Assembly (NCBI GenBank): GCA_040387035.1
Contig: JAZKEN010000001.1
Location: forward strand, 1-64,000
DNA: 64,000 nucleotides
Direction of reading: 5' to 3'
Origin: Methylotenera_A sp040387035
GTDB taxonomy: Bacteria; Pseudomonadota; Gammaproteobacteria; Burkholderiales; Methylophilaceae
How positions within the stretch are numbered: position 1 is the stretch's first letter; each line of letters begins with the position of its first letter. Shown in pieces: positions 43,698 through 52,508 of this stretch. Made by a program: the position numbers and the translations under genes. Below the pieces are notes generated by a model. It saw nothing but the letters and a program-made list of their open reading frames with translations. It was not told the origin of the DNA and searched no databases.

Positions 43698-44561
43698 TTA
43701 TTCTTTAGTGGTGTTTTTCAATGCAAGGGCAAATTCGTATAAATCGTTTTTCTTTTCATTGGTAATGTCAGCAGCCAATTTTACCGCTTGTTTAAGCGGC
43801 AAATCAGCCAAAAGCAATTTTAATACGCGAACAGTTTCTTCTGAAAATTCTTCGCTGGCTTTCACTTTGGCCGCTTCAACCAACAGCACAAATTCGCCGC
43901 GTTGTTGATTGGTATCCGCTTCCAGCCAGGCCTTTGCCTCAGCTAAAGCGCAACTGTAAATTGTCTCAAAAGTCTTGGTGATTTCCCTGGCAAAGGTAAT
44001 ACGGCGCTCAGCGCCCAATACATTGGCCATGTCCACAACACTTTCTATAATGCGGTGCGGCGCCTCATAAAAGACCAGTGTCACTGTTTGCGCTTTTAAC
44101 AACTCAAGCGCTTTGCGCCTGGCGGCGCCACTCGCAGGCAAAAACCCGTGAAATAAAAAGCCGTTTTGTGCAATACCCGATACCGACAAAGCCGCAATTA
44201 CCGCACTTACGCCAGGAATCGGTACCACTTTAATACCAGCCTTGCGCACAAAATCCACCACCACCGCACCCGGGTCGCTAATGCCCGGCGTGCCGGCATC
44301 GGTTACCAAGGCGATATTTTCGCCTGCATTCAATAGCGCTAATAGTTTTTCAGCGGATTGGTGTTCATTATGCTCATGCACCGCGATGAGTTTTTTACTA
44401 ATCCCAAAATGAGACAACAAGCCTGAGGTATGCCGCGTATCTTCTGCCGCAATCGCATCTACGCCTTTGAGTATTTCCAGCGCCCTCAAAGTAATATCTC
44501 CTAAATTGCCGATTGGCGTTGCGACAACATATAATGTATTGCTGGTTTTTAAATCGCTCAT
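43698..44561 (-). CDS. rsmI: 16S rRNA 2'-O-ribose C1402 methyltransferase
   Basis: A 287-aa tetrapyrrole-methylase-fold enzyme that methylates the 2'-OH of C1402, the same nucleotide that RsmH (encoded in this window) methylates on its base. Marks are LYVVATPIGNLGDITLRAL near 10-28, EDTRHTSGLLSHF near 40-52, and DAGTPGISDPGAVVV near 88-102. It is divergent from yraN, and pyrC follows on the same strand. Length is normal. Confidence 0.96.
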   Translation of the reverse strand: MSDLKTSNTLYVVATPIGNLGDITLRALEILKGVDAIAAEDTRHTSGLLSHFGISKKLIAVHEHNEHQSAEKLLALLNAGENIALVTDAGTPGISDPGAVVVDFVRKAGIKVVPIPGVSAVIAALSVSGIAQNGFLFHGFLPASGAARRKALELLKAQTVTLVFYEAPHRIIESVVDMANVLGAERRITFAREITKTFETIYSCALAEAKAWLEADTNQQRGEFVLLVEAAKVKASEEFSEETVRVLKLLLADLPLKQAVKLAADITNEKKNDLYEFALALKNTTKE

Positions 44562-44624
44562 TTTTATAATTTTAAGCCAAAGCGCTGTTAAGCACCTAAA
44601 AATATACGCACTAATGCCTTTTAC

Positions 44625-44978
44625 ATGAAATTAAATCAAGATAATCCAGGATTGGCTGCAGAAAAATTAGCTGAAACTTTTTTAATCAATCGCGGACTTA
44701 AATTAGTAACGCGCAATTACCACTGCCGTTTTGGTGAAATTGACTTGATTATGCTGGATGCTAAAACCCTGGTGTTTGTTGAAGTGCGATTAAGGACAAA
44801 CACGCAGTTTGGCAGCGCCGGTACTAGCATTACCCCTCAAAAAATGCAAAAACTCATCTTAACCGCACAACACTATTTGCAGACACACGGTGAACAACCA
44901 TGCCGCTTTGATGCCATTTTAATGGATTCAGCCAATGCAAAATCGATTGAGTGGGTGCGTAATGCATTTGACGCATAA
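44625..44978 (+). CDS. yraN: YraN family (UPF0102) nuclease-like protein
   Basis: A 117-aa protein of the UPF0102 family, with an endonuclease-like fold whose function is unproven. The marks are GLAAEKLAETFLINRG near 9-24, RNYHCRFGEIDLIMLD near 30-45, where the acidic GEIDLI residues sit, and VFVEVRLRTNTQFG near 49-62. It is divergent from rsmI and followed by a DolP-like lipoprotein, reproducing the rsmI-yraN-dolP neighbourhood known in E. coli. Confidence 0.92.
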   Translation: MKLNQDNPGLAAEKLAETFLINRGLKLVTRNYHCRFGEIDLIMLDAKTLVFVEVRLRTNTQFGSAGTSITPQKMQKLILTAQHYLQTHGEQPCRFDAILMDSANAKSIEWVRNAFDA

Positions 44979-45023
44979 AGGGCGTATGATTCGCAAAAAT
45001 TATCTGTTATTTTGGAGTAGGCA

Positions 45024-45593
45024 ATGAACTTGATTTTAAAATTTGTATTAGCAGCCGCTTTATTAAGCCAGCTGGCAGCTTGTGTGCCAGTGGTGGTGGG
45101 TGGCGCGGCAGCAGGCGGCGCTGTGGCGGCCGATAGACGCTCTTCCGGCTTTTTTGTGGAAGATCAAGGTATTGAGCTAAAAGCCATAAAAAAAATGGAA
45201 TCCAACTTGGGTGAACAGTCACATGTTAACGTGACCAGCTATAACCGCAACGTGCTGCTGACCGGTGAAGTGCCGGATGCCGAGCGTTTAGCCAAAGCCG
45301 AAGCCTTATTAAAAGAAATCCAGAATATTCGTGCAGTGACCAATGAGATTGTGATTGCGCCAAAAAGCACCATAGGCGCACGCAGCAACGACACCTTTAT
45401 CACTTCTAAAGTCAAAACGAAATTTGTGACCGAAAATAAATTTCCTGCTAATTACGTAAAAGTAGTGACCGAAAATGGTGTGGTTTACTTAATGGGCCTT
45501 GTAACGCAGGCAGAAGGTGAAGCGGCGGTGGAGATTGCGCGCAACACAGACGGCGTCAGCAAAGTGGTTAAAGTATTCGAATACATCAATTAA
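45024..45593 (+). CDS. dolP: Double BON-domain outer-membrane lipoprotein (DolP-like)
   Basis: A 189-aa lipoprotein. The lipobox LAAC near residues 17-20 follows a hydrophobic signal. Two BON domains span about 47-115 and 124-189, each ending in the typical V..V.N/K..E motif. DolP (YraP) binds anionic phospholipid at division sites and supports outer-membrane integrity and BAM function. Its place directly after yraN supports orthology. A DUF3579 gene follows at 16 bp and is probably co-transcribed. Confidence 0.88.
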   Translation: MNLILKFVLAAALLSQLAACVPVVVGGAAAGGAVAADRRSSGFFVEDQGIELKAIKKMESNLGEQSHVNVTSYNRNVLLTGEVPDAERLAKAEALLKEIQNIRAVTNEIVIAPKSTIGARSNDTFITSKVKTKFVTENKFPANYVKVVTENGVVYLMGLVTQAEGEAAVEIARNTDGVSKVVKVFEYIN

Positions 45594-45609
45594 GCAAAGC
45601 GACATCAAT

Positions 45610-45909
45610 ATGACGAAAAAAAATGTGGAAATTATTATTGAAGGCCTAACCCGCGCCGGCAAACCGTTTCGCCCAAGCGATTGGGTCGATAGAACCTGCA
45701 GTACCTATGCGAGCTTTGGGCCTGATAAAAAGCTGGTGTATTCGCCTTACCTAAAGCCAAAAGTCATGAATGGCGTGCGCTGCCTGGCAGTGGATATGCG
45801 ATTAAAAGATAGCAGCCCGGAAGGTTTTGCCCAGTTGATGCAATTTGCCGATGAAAACCAGTTGAATATTCTAGATGCCGAAGGCAATAGTATCGCGGCG
45901 TTGATTTAA
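45610..45909 (+). CDS. DUF3579 family protein
   Basis: A 99-aa cytoplasmic protein. IEGLTRAGKPFRPSDWVDR near residues 10-28, FGPDKKLVYSPYLKP and NGVRCLAVD are the conserved pattern of DUF3579, a family of unknown function found in betaproteobacteria. The start is the ATG at 45610; an in-frame upstream codon at 45517 lies inside the DolP-like gene in another frame. It lies in the same run as the lipoprotein gene. No catalytic residue pattern is evident. Confidence 0.85.
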   Translation: MTKKNVEIIIEGLTRAGKPFRPSDWVDRTCSTYASFGPDKKLVYSPYLKPKVMNGVRCLAVDMRLKDSSPEGFAQLMQFADENQLNILDAEGNSIAALI

Positions 45910-45934
45910 GCAATCTAAGCTTAATTAAGCCAGT

Positions 45935-46438
45935 TTATTGAAGCTTCACTGGCTCGTTTGCCATCAAGGTTTCGAGATAAGCTTTGGTCACCAATCCGCG
46001 CTTGGTTTTAACCAAAACCCCGCGCGGATTATAAATATAAGTGGTTGGCATCACCTCTGCGCTGCCAATTTGCTTGATCACTTCATCATCACCCAGCACA
46101 ATCGGGTATGACATCAGCATATCGTCGACATACTCTGCCACCTCTGTAGTGTCTTTGTAATCAAACACCACACCCAGCAACATCACGTCTTTATTTTTGC
46201 GGCTGTCGTATAGCGCTACCAGGTCAGGCACCTCTTCCAGGCAAGGCGGACACCAGGTAGCCCAATAATTGACGATGACCCATTTACCTCTATATTGTGA
46301 AAGCGTATGCTTTCTACCTGCCGTATCTTTTAAGATGAAACCTTTATGTAATGGCGTATCTGCGGCGCTTGCTATCAAACTCAGGCTTAAATAAATAATG
46401 ACTGTTATCGCCCAAAAAAACTGTTTTTTAGCTAACAT
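45935..46438 (-). CDS. TlpA-like thiol-disulfide oxidoreductase
   Basis: A roughly 167-aa exported thioredoxin-fold protein. An N-terminal signal or anchor (FFWAITVIIYLSLSLIASAA) is followed by the redox motif WATWCPPCLEEVPD and the VMPTTYIYNPRG cis-proline region. Such proteins reduce periplasmic thiols, for instance for cytochrome c maturation or protein repair. The true start is the ATG at 46438; an upstream TTG would add four residues. It is convergent with the DUF3579 gene. The client is unknown. Confidence 0.85.
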   Translation of the reverse strand: MLAKKQFFWAITVIIYLSLSLIASAADTPLHKGFILKDTAGRKHTLSQYRGKWVIVNYWATWCPPCLEEVPDLVALYDSRKNKDVMLLGVVFDYKDTTEVAEYVDDMLMSYPIVLGDDEVIKQIGSAEVMPTTYIYNPRGVLVKTKRGLVTKAYLETLMANEPVKLQ

Positions 46439-46608
46439 AGTATTTTTCAATCTAATATATAATCTATAAAGGTTATTATAATTAATTCACGCTATTCAAT
46501 CGTTTATAAATAGGGTGATAATGTGTTTAAATTGCTTTTAATTTAACGCTTTGATATATAAAAAAAGCGACAAATTTAAATGCGCAGTCAATACTATGTG
46601 GAGTTTGT

Positions 46609-48165
46609 ATGCCGATCAGTCTTAAGCTACCCAATTTAGATAGTAATCCAATTTTGTTGGCTGAAACACGCGCGCACAAGATCAATGAATTTATTCAAAA
46701 CCTACCATTTGGTGACCCGATCAGGGCCGCGACGGATTTAATTGAAGAACTACAGATTATCAATAGCCAAAAAGTGGCTTTTACCAACCGCTTAAATGCG
46801 CTTGAGCTGTATCGTCCCGCTGCAATCCAGATTTACCAGGATTTGATTCCACACTTTAGCAGTGCCAGTTTACCTATTTCAAAAAATGAGCAGGCATTTG
46901 CCGATGCAGCAGAGCAGCTATGGCAAGAGTTTGCGTTTGGCTACAAGTTCGCGCTGGTGGATCTGCAAAACAAAATACTGAATTTGGGTAGCAGCAAAAC
47001 CACTGCCTTGGTTGTGCAACGGGCGATTCATGCTTGTAAAGAGATGATGTTGATTCATCATCTTACTTATGCCAGCGCTCCCGTTTCGATTTGGGGTGAG
47101 CTGCACCAGCTTTACTACTGCGCACTGCAACAATCCGCAGAGAAACTTCCCGTAGCCGAACACTACACCAGCATCAACGCCAGCTCGGTTAACCTGATCT
47201 ATGCGCAAACACTGCTTTTAAATTTGGCCAACCCGCAACACTTGGCCAATAAAGATATTCTTAGCCTTGACGGCTATCTAGGCAACATTGCCCACCAGGC
47301 AGAGCTAAGGCCGCTGGGCTTTATCGAAAATCCTACCGGCGTGTTTCTGGTATCGCTTGATAGCGCAAAACCACCCACCGCTTTTGTAAAAAACAAAGAA
47401 ATTCCCGATGGCAGCACCGATATCTTATTGATAACGGTCAATGTCGCCAGGCAAATTCATCAGCACATTAAACTGTTGCAAGAGGGTGTTGTGCCAAATG
47501 ACGGCAGCATGCCAGGCAATGCCATTGAAAGCCACTTTGAAGACTTGCTGGCACACTTGATCAAGCAATATGGCAAAACGCCGCAACGCTTATTCTCCAG
47601 AAACAAAAAAAGCGATGGCGTTGAGTTAAGCATAGGCATTAACACCACGCATCATTTGATTCGCGAAGTAGGATCGCAATTGAATACGCCCCAAGGCATC
47701 AGCGGACTCAATACCAACGGTTTTTACAGGCCATCCAGATGGCAAATCTTGAACGTGAGCGCTGGCGGCTATGCTTTGCGTAAATTCAATTCATCCATGG
47801 CCAGTGCGCACATTGGTGACGTGGTGGCCATGAAGGATAACAATACAAAAACCTGGGAGCTCGCCGTATTACGCTGGGCAAACGTGAATGAGCTAAAACA
47901 ATTAGACGTAGGCTTGCAGTTAATATCGCCAAGTGCCTCAGCAGTCAGCGTCCGCGCTGATGATAACGCCTTGGAAAGTGAAGCATTATTATTGCCAGAG
48001 CTATCGGCACTGAAACAACCGGCCAGCATTATTACCGCGGTGGGTCTGTGCAAAATCGGCAGCACACTTGAAGTTCACCATAATAATACGGTCAGCAAGG
48101 TGCGTACCACAAAATTGGTAGAGCGCACGGCAAGCTTTGAACGCTTTCAATACAGCTTGATATAA
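46609..48165 (+). CDS. Hypothetical protein with PilZ-like C-terminal region
   Basis: A 518-aa soluble protein with no signal peptide or membrane helix, mostly alpha-helical over the first 250 residues. Near residues 372-390 it has RPSRWQILNVSAGGYALR. This resembles the PilZ c-di-GMP motif (Arg pair, then N-x-S-x-x-G), but the Arg spacing is RxxR instead of RxxxR and the pair lies unusually close to it. I do not recognise the N-terminal domain. A cyclic-di-GMP receptor role is inference. GGAG precedes the ATG. It stands alone between the TlpA-like gene and trxA. Confidence 0.6.
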   Translation: MPISLKLPNLDSNPILLAETRAHKINEFIQNLPFGDPIRAATDLIEELQIINSQKVAFTNRLNALELYRPAAIQIYQDLIPHFSSASLPISKNEQAFADAAEQLWQEFAFGYKFALVDLQNKILNLGSSKTTALVVQRAIHACKEMMLIHHLTYASAPVSIWGELHQLYYCALQQSAEKLPVAEHYTSINASSVNLIYAQTLLLNLANPQHLANKDILSLDGYLGNIAHQAELRPLGFIENPTGVFLVSLDSAKPPTAFVKNKEIPDGSTDILLITVNVARQIHQHIKLLQEGVVPNDGSMPGNAIESHFEDLLAHLIKQYGKTPQRLFSRNKKSDGVELSIGINTTHHLIREVGSQLNTPQGISGLNTNGFYRPSRWQILNVSAGGYALRKFNSSMASAHIGDVVAMKDNNTKTWELAVLRWANVNELKQLDVGLQLISPSASAVSVRADDNALESEALLLPELSALKQPASIITAVGLCKIGSTLEVHHNNTVSKVRTTKLVERTASFERFQYSLI

Positions 48166-48368
48166 GTCATTTGATATTGCTATACTACGTAAAAGCGAGC
48201 TACTTCTGAATATATCCTAATCAATATAACCGAACAGAGTTTAATAATATTTTTGTTAATTACTTGAAAATACGTTAAATAACGCTATTTAATTAACAAA
48301 TATAACTCTAATATCCTAGTTATCGTACATTATTCAGTTATCAGTCAAATTTCTACACCGAGGTCAAC

Positions 48369-48695
48369 ATGAGCGAACACATTACCCATTTAAGCGATGC
48401 TGCTTTTGAGCAAGAAGTATTGCAATCTTCCCTTCCCGTTTTAGTGGATTATTGGGCAGAGTGGTGTGGTCCTTGCAAAATGATTGCGCCGATTTTGGAT
48501 GACATCAGCAAAGAATATGCTGGCCGCTTAAAAGTAGCCAAGCTAAACATCGACGATAACCAGCAAACACCACCGAAATACGGCATTCGTGGCATTCCGA
48601 CATTAATGCTATTTAAAAACGGTAATGTTGAAGCCACCAAAGTAGGCGCGTTATCAAAATCTCAATTAACGGCTTTTATAGATAGCAATATTTAA
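48369..48695 (+). CDS. trxA: Thioredoxin 1
   Basis: A 108-aa cytoplasmic thioredoxin of standard length. The active site is WAEWCGPCKM near residues 28-37, and the cis-proline loop GIRGIPTLMLFKNG is near 74-87. It reduces protein disulfides using thioredoxin reductase, including ribonucleotide reductase. GAGG stands 5 nt before the ATG. A strong hairpin terminator follows, then rho, an arrangement (trxA-rho) conserved in proteobacteria. Confidence 0.96.
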   Translation: MSEHITHLSDAAFEQEVLQSSLPVLVDYWAEWCGPCKMIAPILDDISKEYAGRLKVAKLNIDDNQQTPPKYGIRGIPTLMLFKNGNVEATKVGALSKSQLTAFIDSNI

Positions 48696-48733
48696 TTATT
48701 CAATATCTAAATTATTAACCTTTGCATTAACTA

Positions 48734-48772
48734 GTCTAGTTTCTACAAGCCAGTCAGAAACTAGACATTTTT
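48734..48772 (+). terminator. Intrinsic terminator between trxA and rho
   Basis: GTCTAGTTTCT and AGAAACTAGAC form an 11-bp stem with an 11-nt loop (48734-48766), followed by ATTTTT. It ends the trxA transcript and may also serve as part of the rho leader, which is commonly attenuated. Confidence 0.82.
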
Positions 48773-48825
48773 AACACTTACACCACAAACTATCCCATAG
48801 TTATTCCCTTCTAGAGAGTTCTCTC

Positions 48826-50085
48826 ATGCATTTATCTGACCTAAAACACCTGCCCGTTACCGAATTAGTTGAAATGGCATTAACCAACGAAATTGAAAAT
48901 GCCAGCCGCATGCGCAAGCAAGATTTGATTTTTGCTATATTAAAAAACAAAGCTAAAAAAGGTGACAGTATTTTTGGTGACGGGACTCTAGAGGTCTTAC
49001 AGGACGGATTTGGTTTTTTGCGCTCGCCTGACACCTCTTACCTTGCAGGGCCTGACGATATTTATGTGTCGCCTTCGCAAATCAGAAGATTTAATTTACA
49101 CACCGGCGACAGTATCCAGGGCGAGATTCGCACCCCTAAAGATGGTGAACGTTATTTCGCGCTGGTAAAAGTTGACCAGGTGAATGGTGAAGCACCGGAA
49201 AACACCAAGCACAAAATCCTGTTTGAAAACTTAACCCCGCTTTTCCCGACTATCCCCCTTACATTAGAACGCGATATTCGTGGTGAAGAAAACATCACCA
49301 GCCGCGTAATCGATATGATCGCGCCTATTGGCCGTGGTCAACGCGGCTTGCTGGTTGCCAGCCCTAAAAGCGGTAAGACGGTGATGATGCAAAATATTGC
49401 ACACGCCATTACCGCCAATCACCCTGATGTGATCCTGATTGTATTGCTGATTGATGAGCGCCCGGAAGAAGTGACGGAAATGACGCGCTCAGTAAAAGGT
49501 GAAGTGGTGGCTTCCACCTTTGACGAGCCGGCAACGCGCCACGTGCAGGTGGCTGAGATGGTGCTGGAAAAAGCCAAACGCCTGGTTGAACACAAAAAAG
49601 ATGTGGTGATTTTGCTGGATTCGATTACCCGTTTAGCACGCGCTTACAACACCGTGATCCCTTCATCCGGCAAAGTATTGACCGGCGGTGTGGATGCCAA
49701 TGCACTGCAACGCCCTAAACGCTTCTTTGGTGCGGCACGTAATATCGAAGAAGGCGGCTCACTCACCATCATCGCCACAGCGCTTGTTGATACAGGCTCG
49801 CGCATGGATGATGTGATTTATGAGGAATTTAAAGGTACCGGCAATATGGAAATCCATCTTGACCGTAAAATGGCTGAGAAACGCCTCTACCCTGCGATTA
49901 ACGTCAATAAATCCGGTACGCGTAAAGAAGAATTACTCATTGAAAAAGACGTATTGCAGAAGATCTGGGTTTTACGCAAACTGCTTTACCCAATGGACGA
50001 CTTGGAAGCGATGGAATTCCTGCTGGATAAAATCAAGGCGACCAAAAATAACGCCGACTTTTTTGATAGCATGCGCAGGGGTTAA
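48826..50085 (+). CDS. rho: Transcription termination factor Rho
   Basis: A 419-aa hexameric RNA-dependent ATPase that releases untranslated RNA from polymerase. Domains are a short N-terminal Rho_N helical part, the cold-shock-like RNA-binding domain with GFGFLRSP near 64-71, and the ATPase core with SPKSGKTVMMQ near 180-190 and LLIDERPEEVTEM. The length equals the E. coli protein. It follows trxA and a terminator, and precedes rpmE, as in most betaproteobacteria. Autogenous regulation is known for this family. Confidence 0.97.
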   Translation: MHLSDLKHLPVTELVEMALTNEIENASRMRKQDLIFAILKNKAKKGDSIFGDGTLEVLQDGFGFLRSPDTSYLAGPDDIYVSPSQIRRFNLHTGDSIQGEIRTPKDGERYFALVKVDQVNGEAPENTKHKILFENLTPLFPTIPLTLERDIRGEENITSRVIDMIAPIGRGQRGLLVASPKSGKTVMMQNIAHAITANHPDVILIVLLIDERPEEVTEMTRSVKGEVVASTFDEPATRHVQVAEMVLEKAKRLVEHKKDVVILLDSITRLARAYNTVIPSSGKVLTGGVDANALQRPKRFFGAARNIEEGGSLTIIATALVDTGSRMDDVIYEEFKGTGNMEIHLDRKMAEKRLYPAINVNKSGTRKEELLIEKDVLQKIWVLRKLLYPMDDLEAMEFLLDKIKATKNNADFFDSMRRG

Positions 50086-50197
50086 TTAGCCGCATCCAAT
50101 CAAATATCGTTTGAATCATACATTCATCTTGCCAAAGGTATGTTTTTGGCAGATAATACGCGGTTTACTGCAACTGCTTAAATTTAGAGAGAAAAGC

Positions 50198-50398
50198 ATG
50201 AAAGCTGATACACATCCAAACTACCCAGAAATCAATGTTACCTGTAGCTGTGGTAGCAAATTTAAAACACGCTCTACGCATGGCCGTGACATGAGTATCG
50301 AGGTGTGTTCACAATGCCACCCGTTCTACACAGGCAAACAAAAAATATTAGACACAGCTGGTCGTGTTGAGAAATTCAAACAAAAATACGGCATGTAA
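50198..50398 (+). CDS. rpmE: 50S ribosomal protein L31
   Basis: A 66-aa L31 of the zinc-containing type: CSCG (residues 16-19) and CSQC (37-40) supply four cysteines. The start is the ATG at 50198 with AGAGAG a few bases upstream. An upstream in-frame codon at 50111 would add 29 residues and is not expected. The gene follows rho and ends at a strong terminator. Cysteine-retaining L31 is the zinc-replete form. Confidence 0.95.
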   Translation: MKADTHPNYPEINVTCSCGSKFKTRSTHGRDMSIEVCSQCHPFYTGKQKILDTAGRVEKFKQKYGM

Positions 50399-50416
50399 TC
50401 GCTTGTTCGTGTTTTG

Positions 50417-50447
50417 CAAAAAAGGCAGCCTGGCTGCCTTTTTTATT
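50417..50447 (+). terminator. Intrinsic terminator after rpmE
   Basis: AAGGCAGC and GCTGCCTT form a GC-rich stem with a 3-nt loop, extended by A- and T-runs and followed by TTTTTATTT. Confidence 0.9.
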
Positions 50448-50573
50448 TGCCCGGCACTATTTTGATACCTGTATTTCTTTTATTAATGCGCTGTAAAAGC
50501 CATTAGCGCAAAACAAGCAGTGTTAAAATAACACCATCCATTTACATTATTCAATATTACTTAATATCAACTC

Positions 50574-52226
50574 ATGCGCTTCGACCTCGATCATGACTGG
50601 CAAGGCAATATGTCTACCCCGCGCGCGCGCGTGGGCGAACGCGCCAAGACACACCTGTTATTAATACTGTGTGCGGTATGGCTGTTAATGGGCCTGATTG
50701 GCCATGCGCCCTGGAAACCGTTTGAATCGCACAGCATAAGCGTTATCAAAACTATTTTGGACTCTGGTAACTATTTGGTACCAAGTGCCGCCAGTACGGC
50801 CAATATCGCAAACCCACCCCTTTTCTACTTGAGTGCCGCCGTTTTAGCCAAAATTTTCCAGCCCATTTTACCTCTGCATGACGGGGCACGCATTGCCACT
50901 GGCTTATGGATGCTGATTACTTTTTTGATGGTAGGCATGACTGGCCGCGAACTTTGGGGCAAAGGTGCCGGCCGTCAAACCACTTTTGTTCTTATGGGTA
51001 CCATTGGCTTAATCGTCAGCGCGCACACGCTAACGCCAGCGGTAGCAAGTTTGGCCGGATTAGCGACAGGATTCTATGCCCTGGCCTTAAGCAAAAGGCG
51101 GCCTTACCGTGCCAGCATTTTGTTAGGTGCTGGGTTGGGTGTCAGCTTTTTATCCACCGGCTTGTTACCGCTAGCGATCTTAATCATTACCTGCATCGTT
51201 TTACCGTGCCTATTTTCTGCCTGGCGCAATAAAAGTTATTTATACGTCGCGGGGCTATCGCTTTTAGTCGCCAGCCCTTTTTTGCTGATTTGGCCTATTT
51301 TATGTTTAACTGTCCAGCCAGATATTTTTAACGCCTGGTGGCTGCAATCCCTGGCGCAATTTCAACAAGCCTATCACCTGTATTTTTTAAAAACCCTGTT
51401 ATGGTACGCATGGCCTGCACTACCTTTAGCCGTTTGGGGCAGTTGGCGCTATCGTGCGCAACTACTCAACAAACCTAAGTTTCAGCTCATCCTTACTTTC
51501 AGCATAGTCGCTTTAGTCTTGATTGGCTTTGGTGCGGAACGCAAAGAACTATTTGCCTTACCTTTATTGATCCCGCTTACTGCAATGGCGGGCGGCAGTA
51601 TTGAAACGCTAAAGCGTGGCACGGCAGGCGCACTAAACTGGTTCGGGCTTATTTTGTTTGGTTTGATGTCTGGCCTTATCTGGCTGGGCTGGATCGCGAT
51701 GATGACCGGCAACCCGGTTAAAGTAAAAGAGCGTCTCACATTTTTATCCGGCATAACACAGCTGCACTTTAACTTTATTGCCGTTATTTTGGCGATAGCG
51801 GTCAGTTTAATTTGGTTGTTCGCCATACTGCGTTCCCAGCACTCTAACCGCTCTAGCACAACTAATTGGGCGATCGGCATGACTTGTGTATGGACACTGC
51901 TGATGACTTTATGGCTACCGATGATTGATTCTGCACGCAGCTACGGCCTGGTATTTACACAGTTCAAAAATGTGCTGCCGGGCAAATATGCCTGCATTTC
52001 CAGCAACCATTTGGGTGAGGCGCAGCGGGATTTATTGCACTATTATGCTAACGTTAAAACGCAGGCCTTTGAAACCGAACAGAATCTCAATTGTGATTTG
52101 TATCTGATTCAGGATGAAAAAGACAGGGAAAAGATTGAGCCTGGATCAGACTGGGCATTGATTTGGAGCGGCAAACGCCTGAATGACCGGCGCGAAAGTT
52201 TTAGGTTGTTCCAGCGGGTTTCTTAA
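50574..52226 (+). CDS. ArnT-like/family 39 membrane glycosyltransferase
   Basis: A 550-aa polytopic membrane protein with at least ten hydrophobic helices. The first periplasmic loop has a PFESHSISV and ANPPLFYLSAAVL pattern typical of family 39/ArnT-like enzymes, which use polyprenyl-phosphate sugars to modify lipid A or protein. The C-terminus has a short soluble tail with a conserved Cys (GKYACISSNHLGE). The acceptor cannot be told from sequence. An internal ATG about 12 codons in is a possible alternative start. It is monocistronic after rpmE. Confidence 0.78.
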   Translation: MRFDLDHDWQGNMSTPRARVGERAKTHLLLILCAVWLLMGLIGHAPWKPFESHSISVIKTILDSGNYLVPSAASTANIANPPLFYLSAAVLAKIFQPILPLHDGARIATGLWMLITFLMVGMTGRELWGKGAGRQTTFVLMGTIGLIVSAHTLTPAVASLAGLATGFYALALSKRRPYRASILLGAGLGVSFLSTGLLPLAILIITCIVLPCLFSAWRNKSYLYVAGLSLLVASPFLLIWPILCLTVQPDIFNAWWLQSLAQFQQAYHLYFLKTLLWYAWPALPLAVWGSWRYRAQLLNKPKFQLILTFSIVALVLIGFGAERKELFALPLLIPLTAMAGGSIETLKRGTAGALNWFGLILFGLMSGLIWLGWIAMMTGNPVKVKERLTFLSGITQLHFNFIAVILAIAVSLIWLFAILRSQHSNRSSTTNWAIGMTCVWTLLMTLWLPMIDSARSYGLVFTQFKNVLPGKYACISSNHLGEAQRDLLHYYANVKTQAFETEQNLNCDLYLIQDEKDREKIEPGSDWALIWSGKRLNDRRESFRLFQRVS

Positions 52227-52252
52227 GTACTCAGTTAGCTTTAAGCGCTTCG

Positions 52253-52480
52253 CTATTGTATTTCCAGATGGCTGCTAGCAACAGCAGAAGCCACTTTTGG
52301 ATGCAAGCCTTCACCATTGGTATTTTTGACATGTTGCGCCAATTGTTGGCGCATTTGCAAGGCCCAAAATTTGTTCAAATGCCCGGCAATATCTTGTTGA
52401 ACCTGATTTTCATCCGGGTATGGCTCATAGAAATCACCAATCTGGTTGGCCATTTTGATTAACTGTTCTGTTTGCATCAC
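52253..52480 (-). CDS. fdsD: Formate dehydrogenase delta subunit
   Basis: A 75-aa protein with LIKMANQIGDFYEPYPDE near residues 7-24 and IAGHLNKFWALQMR near 31-44, the conserved core of FdsD. It is a small accessory subunit of the soluble, NAD-linked, molybdenum formate dehydrogenase, needed for assembly or activity. It is the last gene of the minus-strand fdsGBA-fdhD-fdsD set, 28 bp after the fdhD stop. Confidence 0.9.
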   Translation of the reverse strand: MMQTEQLIKMANQIGDFYEPYPDENQVQQDIAGHLNKFWALQMRQQLAQHVKNTNGEGLHPKVASAVASSHLEIQ

Positions 52481-52508
52481 TTAAGCTTTAAAAATATTGG
52501 TGGAAATA

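Noticed and set aside
50616..50634. Alternating CG tract (GCGCGCGCGCG) near the glycosyltransferase start as a Z-DNA element
   Set aside because: It is short and fully coding (Pro-Arg-Ala-Arg-Val); no further evidence supports a structural role.
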